Positions 19,809-30,509 of a stretch of 64,000 nt of DNA are shown here, piece after piece (position 1 is the stretch's first letter; each line of letters begins with the position of its first letter). This DNA is from Pyropia yezoensis. Taxonomy: Eukaryota; Rhodophyta; Bangiophyceae; Bangiales; Bangiaceae. Location: assembly GCA_009829735.1 (NCBI GenBank), contig CM020618.1:42360878-42424877 (forward strand). Reading direction: 5' to 3'. Under the pieces are notes generated by a model, which worked only from the letters and a program-made list of their open reading frames with translations, was not told the origin of the DNA and did not search any database. Made by a program: the position numbers and the translations under genes.

Positions 19809-22800
19809 CTACCCCCTGGCAACCGCAGCAGGTGGCGTGCCCGTCGCCGGCCGCGCGGGCGGGGTGACGGCGGGCGGCGGCGACGGTGGCGGCGGGGGCG
19901 GCGGCGACGGCGCCGGTGGCACCGCCCTGGTGGTGGGTGGCATTGCGCGCGAGCCGGCGCCGACGTCGCCATCGCGGCGGCCGCCGCTGCCGCTGCCACC
20001 GCTGCCACATCCGCCACCGCTGCCAGCCACCGCGCCGTTGGTCGGGCCACCGCCGCCAGCGCCATACCCCCCGCCAGCAGCCGGCGCGGCCGCCACCGCC
20101 ATCCCGCCGCCCGGCGCTCCCCCCACCGGGGGTCTATGCGCCGGGGGCGCCCCACCCGCCCGCGGCGGCGACAAGGGGAGGCGGGCGGTGCTCCCTTCGC
20201 CCCCCCCGCCGTCCCCCCGCGCCGTCGGCGGCGCACCACCGCCGTCTGCGCCGCCGCCCCCGGGCTCTTCTCTGGCAAACGGTGTCGCCGCCGACGGGGC
20301 GCCGCCCCCGGCGAGCGACAGCAGCGGCAGGGGGTCGTCTGCCCAGGGGAGCCCCACCGGCGGCAGCGGTGGCAGGGGCGGCAGGGGTGTGTCGGCCCAG
20401 CCGCTGCCGCCGCCGCCGTCGCCGCCACCGCCCCCGCCCCCGCCCCCGTCCCCGTCGCCGACGCCGCCGCCACCGCTGCCACCGACGCCCACGCCCCCAG
20501 TGCCGGTGCCGGTGCCCGAGCCGGCGGCGCCGTCGGCGGGAGCGTTGGCTGGTGGCAGCGCCGTGTGGGGCTCGTCCAGAAGGGGAAAGGGGCTCACAAC
20601 GGGCTCCCCATAAAGCGACAAGCCGCTGGGGCGGCGAGGAAGCGGGGGGAGGGCGGCGCCAAGCGGGGGTACGCCAGTCAACCGGGTCGCTGGCGGTTGG
20701 GAGGGGGGGGTTGTGCCACCACCGGCGGCGCGGGGGGGACCCGCCAGGCCCTGTAGGGGCGGAGGTGGGCAGCGCGGTGGCGCGTCCCAGGCAGACGCCG
20801 CGGCCACTCGAGGCGGGCTTAGGTGCCGGGTGTGTCGCGCGGGGGGGCTTGCCGCCGCCGACGACCTGCTGCTGCCGTCGCCATACGCGTCATCGTTCTC
20901 GTCCGAGACCCCACCCCCCAGGGCGCGCACCCAAAACGCGTCCTCATCCTCCTCCTCATCCTCTGGGGGGGTGGCGGCCGAGGCGGCGGGCACGGCCCCG
21001 TCGGTTCTCACACCACCCAATGGCCGTAGTGGCGGCGGCGGCGAGTCTGCGTCACGCACGCCACCGTCATGGCTCACCGGCGCCGCCATATGCCCATGGC
21101 TCAAAAATGGAGTCGCCACAACGTCCGCCGGCGCGTCAGATGCAAGCGGAGGCAGCGGCGGCGGCGGCGGCGAGTCTGCGTCACACCCGCCACCGTCCTG
21201 GGGTGCCGGCGCCACCATACGCCCAGGGCTCAATGGCGCCGCCGCATCGTCCGCCGGCGCGTCAGACGCCCGCGGCGGCAGCGGTGGCGGCGCCGACGCT
21301 GGCAGCGGCGGTGGTACCCACCCCTGTCCCTCATGGGCAGTGACGCCCCCCACCCACTGGGAAGCCGCGGTGCGCCCACCCCTCGATGCCAGGGGGGCGG
21401 CCGTGCGCCCGCCTCTTCCAACCGGAGCGGTGGCGGTAGTGCCACTGCCCTCTCGCCAGACCGGGGCGGCGGGGTCGCTGCAGTCCTTCTCCTCCTCCAT
21501 CTCCCCTTGCTCCTCCACCTCCTCCCCTTGCTCCTCCACTACCTCCCCATGCTCCTCCACCTCCTCCCCTCGCTCCTCCACCTCTTCCCCTCGCTCTTCC
21601 ACCTCCTCCCCTTGCTCCTCATCCTCCTCCTCTCCGTCGTCGCTGCTCGCGCCCTGCCGCGGCACTCTACCCCGCCAGTGCATCCGCCAGAGGTCCGCGA
21701 GGAATGCCCGGCGCGGCCGAACGTACGACAGGCCCGTCGCGGGGATGTCCAGCTGCAGCACCCGCACGGGGCCACCCTCAAGGTAAAGCGACGTGAGCGG
21801 CTGCAGCAACCCGCCGTCGCTGCCGTCCTCAGACAGCGAGGGGGAGCGGGGGGCCACAGGGGCCGCCGCCGCTCCCGCCCTGCTGGAGGGCACCAACAGG
21901 GTCTTGCCGCGCGGGAGACCGCCCGGCGCAGTGGCTTCCGGGCGGCCGGCCGCCGCTGTCGCTGTCGCCGCCGCCACCGCCGCGGCGGGGGAACCCGGTA
22001 GAGTCTTGCCCCGGTGGTACGACCGCGTGGTGGGGGGACCGCCCTGCAGCGTGCCGCCGCCAGAGTGGAGTGGTGGGCGGGACGGGGGGCGCCGCAGCGG
22101 GGGGGGCGACCCGCCCGACGAAGACGCAGACGAAGACGACAGCGCCGCGGCGGCGCCGTCGGCGGGCAGCAGCCGCGTGCGGGCGCGCTTGCGCGGGGAC
22201 GCTGCCGCCGCGTGGGTGGCCCGGCGGCGGCGGCGGCGGCGGCGGGGGCCGACCGCCGCCTCCCCCGCCGACTGGCCCCCCCCCAGCAGCAATGGCACGG
22301 CTGGGGGGGGCTCCGCCGCGAGTTCCCCCCCCTCCGCGTCCTCCCCTACGGACGGCAGGGGTGGTGGTGTCAAGTAGACGATGGGCACCCGGGGGACGGC
22401 CACGCCCCCCCGCCCGTCGCCGCACCCTTCCCCCCCAGGCGGCACTACCGATAGCGTCAGCGCCTCGATGGCCAGGCCCGCAACGGCCGCGGCGGCGACG
22501 AGGCCGTCGACCAGCGCCCCGATGCGCGCGGCCGCGGCGGCAGAGGGCAACGCCGCAAAAGGCAAAGCCGTGGGGGGCACCGCCGCGGGGGGTGTGGGCG
22601 GTGTCGACGACGCCAGCCGGGGGGGCAGAGGCGGCGTCGGCGGCGGCGACAGGTAGGCGTCCCCCCCTGGCAGGGCACCGGCGACGGCGGCGGCAGCAGC
22701 AGCGGGTGGGGCAGCGACGGCAGCGGGGGGGTGGGCAGGGCAAGGCGCGGCAGCAGCAGCAGCAGCAGGGGTGGGGGGGGAGGGGGGCGGCGGGTAGGGC

Positions 22801-22970
22801 GGCGGCGGGTACGGGGGGGGCGGCGGCGTCGCCGGCGCGCGCGGCGGCCGCGCCCGCCGGCGCGGCGCCAATGGGGGCGGCATCGACGGTGGCGGCGGCG
22901 GCGGCTGCGGCGGCGGTGGCGGCGCGCCCACCGCCATGGTGACGCTGCTCCCCGGGGGCGACGACGACAT
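19809..22970 (-). CDS. Paralogue A: unknown low-complexity protein with two shared modules
   Basis: A 1,053-residue protein of unknown function. After a Pro/Ala-rich N-terminus, module 1 (about residues 138-206) reads RIGALVDGLVAAAAVAGL and EALTLSVVPPGG, ending in LPSVG. Module 2 (about 393-425) reads GPVRVLQLDIPATGLSYVRP with RRAFLADLW. Both recur in the divergent gene at 24598-28200. Next comes an acidic tract of at least six GEEVEE-type heptads (DNA 21480-21650), then two and a half copies of a roughly 42-residue unit (ASDAPAD...DADSPPPPP; DNA about 21010-21300), then a Gly/Pro-rich tail. The ATG at 22970 is chosen because the upstream open frame only reads through a 39-base G run. The C-terminal end and absence of introns are uncertain. 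Basic stretches suggest a nuclear location. Confidence 0.6.
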   Translation of the reverse strand: MSSSPPGSSVTMAVGAPPPPPQPPPPPPSMPPPLAPRRRARPPRAPATPPPPPYPPPPYPPPPSPPTPAAAAAAAPCPAHPPAAVAAPPAAAAAAVAGALPGGDAYLSPPPTPPLPPRLASSTPPTPPAAVPPTALPFAALPSAAAAARIGALVDGLVAAAAVAGLAIEALTLSVVPPGGEGCGDGRGGVAVPRVPIVYLTPPPLPSVGEDAEGGELAAEPPPAVPLLLGGGQSAGEAAVGPRRRRRRRRATHAAAASPRKRARTRLLPADGAAAALSSSSASSSGGSPPPLRRPPSRPPLHSGGGTLQGGPPTTRSYHRGKTLPGSPAAAVAAATATAAAGRPEATAPGGLPRGKTLLVPSSRAGAAAAPVAPRSPSLSEDGSDGGLLQPLTSLYLEGGPVRVLQLDIPATGLSYVRPRRAFLADLWRMHWRGRVPRQGASSDDGEEEDEEQGEEVEERGEEVEERGEEVEEHGEVVEEQGEEVEEQGEMEEEKDCSDPAAPVWREGSGTTATAPVGRGGRTAAPLASRGGRTAASQWVGGVTAHEGQGWVPPPLPASAPPPLPPRASDAPADDAAAPLSPGRMVAPAPQDGGGCDADSPPPPPLPPLASDAPADVVATPFLSHGHMAAPVSHDGGVRDADSPPPPLRPLGGVRTDGAVPAASAATPPEDEEEDEDAFWVRALGGGVSDENDDAYGDGSSRSSAAASPPARHTRHLSPPRVAAASAWDAPPRCPPPPLQGLAGPPRAAGGGTTPPSQPPATRLTGVPPLGAALPPLPRRPSGLSLYGEPVVSPFPLLDEPHTALPPANAPADGAAGSGTGTGTGGVGVGGSGGGGVGDGDGGGGGGGGGDGGGGSGWADTPLPPLPPLPPVGLPWADDPLPLLSLAGGGAPSAATPFAREEPGGGGADGGGAPPTARGDGGGGEGSTARLPLSPPRAGGAPPAHRPPVGGAPGGGMAVAAAPAAGGGYGAGGGGPTNGAVAGSGGGCGSGGSGSGGRRDGDVGAGSRAMPPTTRAVPPAPSPPPPPPPSPPPAVTPPARPATGTPPAAVARG

Positions 22971-23119
22971 TGGATAAACGGGCGGGCGGTGGTGGCGAAG
23001 TGCCGAGGGAGGCCGACGGGGGGTGCACCAGCGTCTGCAGCGGTGGGCAAGACGGACAACAAGGGAGGGAGGGGCCAGAAGTCTGGGGGGGGGCCCACGG
23101 GGGGGGGCTCCCCCAGCCA

Positions 23120-23163
<44 letters not shown>

Positions 23164-24597
23164 CGGCTCTCCTCCACGCGGCGGGGGCGTGGCGCGGCGT
23201 GGGCGTCGGCACGACGACGCAGTCGGGAGGGGGTAGCGGCAGCAGTCACTGGCCAGCGCGAGCGGGGCCCCCGTGGGCGCGTGGCGCTCCAACCACGGCA
23301 CTGCTGGCGTGGCGCGGCGGGGTCGCGTGGCAAAAGTGGGGGGGGGAGGACGGGGACGGCGGCGGCGGGGCTGTGGGCGGGGGGAGGGGGGGGGTCAGGG
23401 CAACCGACGGCGTCCGGCCGCGGCTGCCGGCCGCCGCGGGGCCGCGACGCGCGCACGCGCGCGTGGCCGGCCGGCCCGGCGTGGGCGGGCTCGAGGTGGG
23501 GGCGAGGCCGGGCACGCAGACAGAGGATTGGGGGGGGAGGGGTGTGGCGGTCACGGTGGGGTGGGGGGGGGGGGGGGTGCCTACGACGGGGGTGCGGACG
23601 CCCGCGTGTCAACGACGGTGACGGCGTGGGGAGGAGGGGGGCAGCCGCGCACTGAAAACGCGGCCCGCTCCCACCCGTTCCATCACACCCCCACCCCCCC
23701 CCTCAGTGACCCAAAAAAACGCGGCTCTGGCCGGCCACCCCTCGTCGTCGTGAGGGGGTGGAGGAGGAGGCGGGGCGGGGCGGGATGATGAGATCTCACT
23801 AACGGGGGGCACTCAACCGGCCGTTGGGGGGGGGGGGGCGTTGATGGTGGCGGCGCTCGGGCCCCACGCAGGGGGGCACACGGGGTACCCCGCCTGGTGG
23901 GCCAACGCAGAGGGGGCGGCTGTGTCGGCGCGCGACACTGCTGAGTCGCGGCCCACACACCCCTTGCACACACGTCACGGGGCAGAAGGGGGTTGGGAAT
24001 GAAAGCGAGCAACAAAAAGTGATCTGTTCACTTGGAAAGCTGTGAAGGGGGATCGCAGCGGCGAGACAATGCCGGTTAAGGACCGAATAAATGGACAGGA
24101 AGTCCATTTTGGCACCGCAAGATTGCAGTGCCCTTCAAAGGTCGTCCAGATGCTTGGTGGAAAAGAACAAAGGGACAAAAGAAGAGGCGGCCCACAACCC
24201 CGCGTCATCCGTCGTGTGTCCGGGGGGGGAGGGGCCGGCCGGCCCGCGGGGGTGGGGCCAGGGGTGGGGCCCGCGGGGGTGCGGCGTTCGAGGCCTGTCG
24301 CCGACGCGTGGACGGGATCCGCTGCGAGGGGCTTGGCCCCGCCGAACCTGCGAACGTCACATCGGAGGCGAGCGGCTCTTCGCGTGCTGTGTGCCCGCAG
24401 CGCCGTGGACTGCAGCGGGGGCGCGACGACGCCCGCCGTCGTTCCTCCCAGTCTGTCTGTCCCCCTCGGTCCATCTCTCTTGGTCCCCACTTCCCTCCAG
24501 TCCCATTCTCCCACCCCCCTCTTCTGGGACGACACTTGTTTTCTTTCCGGTTGCTGTCCTCCCCGCCTCGTGGCCCCCACCGCTGGCGTTGTACGCC
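22971..24597. promoter_or_regulatory. Shared upstream region of the paralogous pair
   Basis: 1.6 kb between the divergent starts. It includes an uninterrupted G39 run (23121-23159), further G runs near 23560 and 23830, and a less GC-rich stretch at 24000-24180. Nothing coding is supported. The C-rich segment at about 24460-24590 is probably the leader of paralogue B. Confidence 0.5.
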
Positions 24598-24925
24598 ATG
24601 GTGGACGCGGCTCCGCCGCCAATGGCGCGCCCCCTCCCCTCGGCCGCCCCCGCCGGCGGCGCGCGTGTCGACGATGCTGCCTTTCGCAACGTTGCGCTGG
24701 ACGTGCACCACCGGATGCAGGCGCTGGTGCAGATGTTTGTGCTCGGCGCCGCCCGGTCGGGCGTCATTGTCCAGGCCGTCACCCTGTCCGTCGCCCCGTC
24801 GCCCGCCGCCGTTGCCTCCTCGCCCCTGACACAGGTGTTTGTGCGGGATTACGCGTCGTTGCCGTCGTCGGCCGGCGCGGCCGGCGCGGCGGCAGCAGCG
24901 GCGGCGGCGGCGTCGGCGTCGGCGT

Positions 24926-24958
<33 letters not shown>

Positions 24959-27900
24959 GCGCGGGGGCAGGAGAGCCGCCGTGGCAGCCCCCTGCGTGGG
25001 CTCCCCCGGCCGCGTGGGCGACGCCGCCGCCCCTCCGCAGGGCGGTGGCGACCAAGCAGACCGCGCGGCCGTCCGCCGCCATCGAGCCAGACGTGGTGGA
25101 CGTGGACTTTGACCCCCCCGCCCCGTCGCCGCCGCGGCCGGCCACGCCCCGGACGCGGGGGCGGGAGCCGCCGGCTGGACCGTCCTCGTCATCGGCACGA
25201 CGCACGCGCGACGCGGCGGTGACACCGACCGCGGCGTCGGCGGCGGGGCGGGACGCCACCCCTTCGACCGCAGGCCGGCGGGGTAGCGGCGGCGGCGGCG
25301 GCGGCGGCAGCGGCAGCCGCGAGGACCCGTCGGCGCTGGCCGATGAGGAAGACCCCGCGGCGCTGGTGACGCCCCGCCCACCCCGGCGGCGGCCATCACC
25401 CAACCGCCGTGGCCGGTCCCCGGCGCCTTCGCGGCCGCCGCCGCCCCCGTCGGATGTTGATGGGTTTGAGTCGGACAGCGGCGGCGGGGACAACTCGGAC
25501 CGGCCGTTGCGCGCGTCCTCGTCAGCCCGTCGGCGGTCGGCCGGTGCGGGCGCCCGCGGGGTCCGGGGGGCGGGCGAGTCGCCCATCATGTTCCCGCGGC
25601 GGGTGGCGTGGGCTCGGTCTGGCGGCAGCGGCAAGCGCGGCGGTGGGGGTGGCGGCCGGGGGTCGACCAAAAAGGGTGGGGAGCTGCGGCGGCTCAAGGC
25701 CAAGTCGCAGACCAACCTGGGGCCCCTGACGGTCCTCTGCCAGGACGTGACGCACGTGGGGATGGTGCACGTGCGGCCGATCATGGCGTTCCACGAGGAC
25801 ATGGCCACGCTCGTCGCCACCCGAAACGCCCGGGAGCACAGCAACGGCCTGCCGGCGGGGGCGAAGCGGGTGCCCCCGACAGGGCTCCACCAGTCGCTAG
25901 CGCCGGCTCGGAAGCGGGCGGCGCCGCCCACTTCGGCCGCGGCGGCAGCGGCGCTCAAGCGGCCGCGGATGGCGGGATCGGCGGGGCGGCCCCGGGGTGG
26001 TGGGGCGGGGGGTCGTGGGGGGGGGAACGCTGGGTCTCCCAGCGGTGGCCGGGCGGCAGCTCTCAAGGGCACCAAGACTCCTCGCGGCGGTGATGCGACC
26101 CGCCCTGGCGCAACACCGCGCAAGCAGGTGGCCTTTGACTCTGACGGCGACGCGGCAGGCGGTGGCCGTGACCGGTGGCTCTCGTCTGATGATGGCGGCG
26201 GGCCCCCCATGTCCCCGTTGTTGCCAACTCATGGCGATACGAGGATGGGGGGATTCCCTTCACCGCCGGACGATGATGACGAAGAGGAGGGTGCCGGCTA
26301 TGGCCCATATGTTAACGCTCCGTACAACGGCCGTGGTGGCAGTGACCTGTCTGATGACGAGGAGGACGCTGGGGACCAGGAGGGGGAGGAGGAAGAGGAG
26401 GAGGAAGGCGATATGGTCGCGGCCGACCCAGAGGCCGCCGCCGGGGATGCAAGCAACCCCGCCGCCGACGAGGGCGAAATCCTCGAAGAGGTACCGCTGT
26501 TGGACGGCACTGGCGCCGGGCCGATGAACCTGCCCTCCTCTGCTGTGCCGTTCGGTCTGGCCGCCGATCACCCGCTCGGGGCAGCAGCCGCTGCGGGTGC
26601 AGGCGCCGCCGCCACTCCCCACCCTGGCCCGGGCGACGAGTGGGGCCCCCCGCTCGGGGTGGGCGCCCCCGGCGGCGGCGCCGACGAGCCCGCCGGCGTG
26701 CCACTGCCCAGCTTGGACGAAGAGCTGGGCGGGGACCTTGCGCTTGGCGGGGGGCCTGAGTCACTGTGGGACGACCACCTCAGCGCGGGCGTGGGCGGGC
26801 TGGCCGCCGCTGCAAGGGGTGGGGTGCCCCCCCCGCTGGGGGGTGGCGGCGGCTCGGGCGTTGACCTCACCTTTCTGATCGACGGCTTTGAGCGTGACCA
26901 CCCCTCGGAGGGGGGCGGGGTGAGCGGCGAGCTGGGCCCCCTCCCGGGCGTGGCGGGCGCCGCGGCGGCCGCAACGGCGGCGGGCGGGCAGGGCGGCGGC
27001 GGGGATTCCGGCGCCCCCTTTGCCGCCCCCGCCGCCGACGCGGCCGCCCGCGCAGCGGCGGCGACAGCAGGCACGGATGCAGACCCGGATGCGATGGACG
27101 TGTCGCCGCCGCCTCCTGCGCCGTCGACGGTGGCGGCGGCGGCTGCAGACGCCGCGCCTGATGCGGCCCGGGCGGCACCGTCGGTGGCGGCGTCCGCGGC
27201 GATCACGCCTGGCGTGTTCACGCCCGCCGGCCCCGCCGCGGCGTCGGCAGCGGCCACCGTGTCGCCCGATGCGCCCGCGCCCTCGGCAGCAGAGGTGGCC
27301 GCGGCGGCGGCAGCGACAGGGGCGGGGATGGCCACACTCGCTGCAGAGGCCGTGGCGGCGGCGGCTGGGCCCACGCCCGTGGCGGTGCCGGCCGCACCCA
27401 CGACGGCTGTGGCCCCGCCGCCGGCCGTTGCGGCACCGCCGCCACCGCCGCCGCCACTGCCGGCCCCGTCCGCGCCGGCGCGGCTGGCAGTGCCCCCACC
27501 GGCGGCGCCGCCGGCGGTGACCGCTCCCGACGCCGGGGTGCCGGCGTCGCCGGCGGCGCCCGCCCCCGAAATGTCGGCGGCACCGCCCTCACCCGCCGCG
27601 GGAGGGACGGCACAGGCCCCCGCGCCGACGCCGCCGCCGGCGCAGGCGCCGCATGCCGCGACTGCGGCCGCGACACCGCCCACCCCTGTGGTGGAGGCGG
27701 TACCGTCTGCCCCTGCGGAGGCAGCCGCACCGCCCACCCCTGCGACGGTGGCGGCGCCGGTGGTGCCCGCGCCGGCTACGACTCCCGCGCCCACAGCGGC
27801 GGCGCCCCCGCCCGCGCTTGCGATGCCGGCAGGGGCGGCGGCGGCGGAGCCCGCTCCCTCAGATGAGGCGTCGCTCGCCCCTGCCCCGGGCTCAGCCGCG

Positions 27901-28200
27901 GCTGCGACGGATGCCCCCGCACTGGCGGCGGCGACGCCTGCGGGCGTGGCGCCGCCGCCGACGCCGCCGTCGGAGCCAGCCAGAGCGCCCTCCCCGGCCG
28001 AGACTTCCGCACCGGTCACATCGGCAGCGCCGGTGGGATCTCCCCCCGGGGCGCCTCCGCCGGCGGCGTCGCCGCCGCCCCCGCCGGCGCCGCCCGGCGC
28101 CACCACCGTCCCGTCGGCAGGCCCTGCCGCGGCGGCCGACAGGTCGGGGGCGGCGGCACCCAGTGGCGCGGCGGCTCCCCCGCCCGGGGGTGCGGCGTGA
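24598..28200 (+). CDS. Paralogue B: unknown low-complexity protein with two shared modules
   Basis: A 1,200-residue protein of unknown function, divergent from paralogue A. Module 1 (about residues 28-90) reads HHRMQALVQMFVLGAARSGV and QAVTLSVAPSP, ending in ASLPS. Module 2 (about 373-405) reads GPLTVLCQDVTHVGMVHVRP with IMAFHEDMATL. Between and after them are Ser/Arg and Gly/Lys-rich stretches (GGELRRLKAKSQ, ARKRAAPP, LKRPRM) that look nuclear, an acidic EEEEEEEGD segment at about residue 600, and a 400-residue Ala/Pro C-terminus. The start at 24598 has the context gccATGG and the same distance to module 1 as expected for the N-terminal part of a gene. One exon. I do not recognise the family. 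Confidence 0.65.
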
Positions 28201-29483
28201 GGGGGGCACCCCCCCCTGATACCGCCCCCCCGCCCCTCTTGCACCCTGCTTCGTCCTCCCCTCGTGCACGCGTTGCCCCAGTGGGCCGTTGGCCGCTATC
28301 GCCGACAGCCTGTGGATGGCGGTGGTGACGCCGTGCCGCCGGCCACGCCGGACACGGCGCCACCCCCCCCCGCGGCGAGCTCGTCGGGCGACAAGCAGCG
28401 GGGAGTGTGCGACCGCACGCGCCCGTGCGGTTGTGTGGTTTGTCCTTGTACTGTACGCATTTGCTGCGTCTGCTTCTGTGTTGCTTGCCGTGTATACCTG
28501 CGATAGTTGCTGAGCTTGATGATTTTTTTTGCCCTCGCGCCGCCGCGCCGCCGTGTAGGTCTGTGGACGGTCGTCGCCGAGGGCGGGCCGCATCACGGCG
28601 ACGCCCCGAGGGGTTGGCGGCACACCCCTCAGTTGTGGTGGCGCCCGCTGCTCAAGGCCCGCCGCAACAGCCTGCCCCCCCCCCACCTCCACCCCCTGTC
28701 GTTACAGCCCATCTCCCCCCCCCCGGCCCACCGCACCCGCCGCGGCGCGGCCAGCCCCGCCGCGCCACAGTGGGCGCAGCCGACCCTCCTCTCCACCCCC
28801 TCCACCCGCCCCCCTCCGCACCACCTGCCCCCGCTTCAGCGGCGGTGCCCCCTTCCCCCCCCACCCACCAACCGCGCGGGCCAGCCTGTCCCACCGCGCC
28901 TCTCACCCCCCCACCGTCGCCGTCGCCGCCGCCATTCCCGCTTCCTCCTCCGCAGTGCAGTCGCCCCCGCCGTGCATGGTAGCCGGTCACGGTGGGCGAT
29001 GCCCGACGGCGCGCGGGGAGGGCAGCGTCCCTGCCATCCGCCAAGTGACGCGCCGTTGTTGCCGGAAGGGGTCGGCAGGGGGGGGCGCAGCGGCTGTCGC
29101 GGCCCGCCTGCAACGCAATCCAAGCGTGGCGGCAGCGCCGCGCGGCGGCAGCGGGACCCGGTGTGGCGCTCCCCTCCGCACCGCGGCGGGCGGGTCCCAC
29201 GCGGGGGAGAGGTTCGCCCGCCGCTGCCGCGACCGCCGGCACTGGTGCACCCCCCGCCGGCCAACCCCCTCACCTGCGAGCACCCACTTCGCATGCCCCA
29301 TCCGCGCCACGCCTCCCCGCGTGTGCACCCTTCCCCCTGCCCCGCCCCGGCCCACATGCCATCCGCCTTGCTGCGTGCCGTCATCCCCCTCTCCTCCAGC
29401 GACATCCCTCTCCCCCCCCAATCCCCTCCCCCCCCCCCGCCTCCCCGCACCCCGCTCGCACCCCGTTCCCACCGCCACCTTTG
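28201..29483. other. Convergent intergenic region
   Basis: Between the 3' ends of paralogue B and uL14m. C-rich from 28670 to 29480. The less GC-rich part at 28420-28540 is probably 3' untranslated sequence of paralogue B. No gene recognised. Confidence 0.4.
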
Positions 29484-29912
29484 TCACCGCCGCACTACCC
29501 CCGGCGCCGCCGCGGTACTCATCAACGCGGCGCGCGCCAAGCTCAGCACCTTGACATTCCCGTCACGGCGGAGCGCCGCCGACACGGGCCCCCGCACGCG
29601 GCTGCCCAGCGGCGTGTCGGTGGTGCCTCGCGCGAGCAGTACCGCCGCGGCGCCGCCCGACGGCATCCGTACCCACCCGCCGTCGCGGCGCGGCTTCTCA
29701 TCGGCGGTGCGGACAAGGAGGGCGGAGTGGACTTCGCCCTTGGCCACCTTCTTCACCTTCACCGCGGGATCCGTCTTGATGACCGATACAGACAGGATGG
29801 CGCCGGTAGTGGCGGTCGGGCGCCCGCGGCGGCGGCCAAGAACGCCAATGACGCGTACCAGCTGCGCGCCGCTGTTGTCCGCGACGCGCAGGACGGTGCG
29901 GACTTGGACCAT
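29484..29912 (-). CDS. Ribosomal protein uL14, probably mitochondrial
   Basis: A 142-residue uL14 of bacterial/organellar type, part of the large ribosomal subunit where it contacts bL19 and 16S rRNA. Family motifs in order: VRTVLRVADNSGAQLVRVIG, GAILSVSVIKTDPA, VKKVAKGEVHSALLVRTADE, RRDGGWVRMPSGGAAAVLLA, PLGSRVRGPVSAALR and VKVLSLARAAL. The last dozen residues extend beyond the usual end. Red algal plastid genomes carry their own rpl14, so a nuclear bacterial-type copy is most likely mitochondrial; this is inference, since no clear targeting extension is visible. The ATG follows a C-rich leader. Confidence 0.9.
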   Translation of the reverse strand: MVQVRTVLRVADNSGAQLVRVIGVLGRRRGRPTATTGAILSVSVIKTDPAVKVKKVAKGEVHSALLVRTADEKPRRDGGWVRMPSGGAAAVLLARGTTDTPLGSRVRGPVSAALRRDGNVKVLSLARAALMSTAAAPGVVRR

Positions 29913-30509
29913 CGTCGGGGGAGCAGGGGCGGGGGGGGGATAGAGAGAGCAGGGAGGGGGAAGCCCACGGTGGTCCGTGGGTCGTTGATGCGTCCAGAAA
30001 GAGTTAAACGATGCTCGCCCTCGTTGCGTCCCCGATGGGGGGGGAGGTGAAGGGACGTTGAACCGAGTCGGTTCGTAGCACGGCCAAGGTGGGGTGGGGT
30101 CGGCTGCGGGAAAGACGAAGACAGAAGAGCAACGCCCTCGTGCGATCGTGTGGTCTTCGGGCCGTTTCGCACGCCCGATTCGATCGCCTATGGGCTCCCA
30201 GATCCTCTCGGCCGACGGCCGACGCAGACCTCGAGCATCGCCGCGTCAACCATCCCCACCCTCGTCTCCACCTGCGGTGAGTGCCTACTACCCACGCCAA
30301 GCTCGCAGGCCACCCCCCTGCCCCTCCCCGCTTGCGGCTCCTGGTGCTCCTCCTGCCCGCTGCGGGTCATGCTCGCTTGCCGCCTCGGTGCGGCTAGGCT
30401 CGGGCGGCGGCTGGCGGGTTCCGCCTGGGTCCTAGACACGGCGGCACTCCCGGGCTACCCCTTTCTTTCCCCATCCTTGCGCCGCGCGGCGGCGGGCACG
30501 ACGGCGGCC
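29913..30509. promoter_or_regulatory. Shared upstream region of uL14m and the rRNA methyltransferase
   Basis: 597 bp between divergent start codons. The middle (about 30000-30200) is less GC-rich than its flanks. No known element is identified. Confidence 0.45.

Noticed and set aside
28507-29943. 478-residue plus-strand frame
   Set aside because: Overlaps uL14m in antisense and is made of Pro/His/Arg stretches encoded by C runs.
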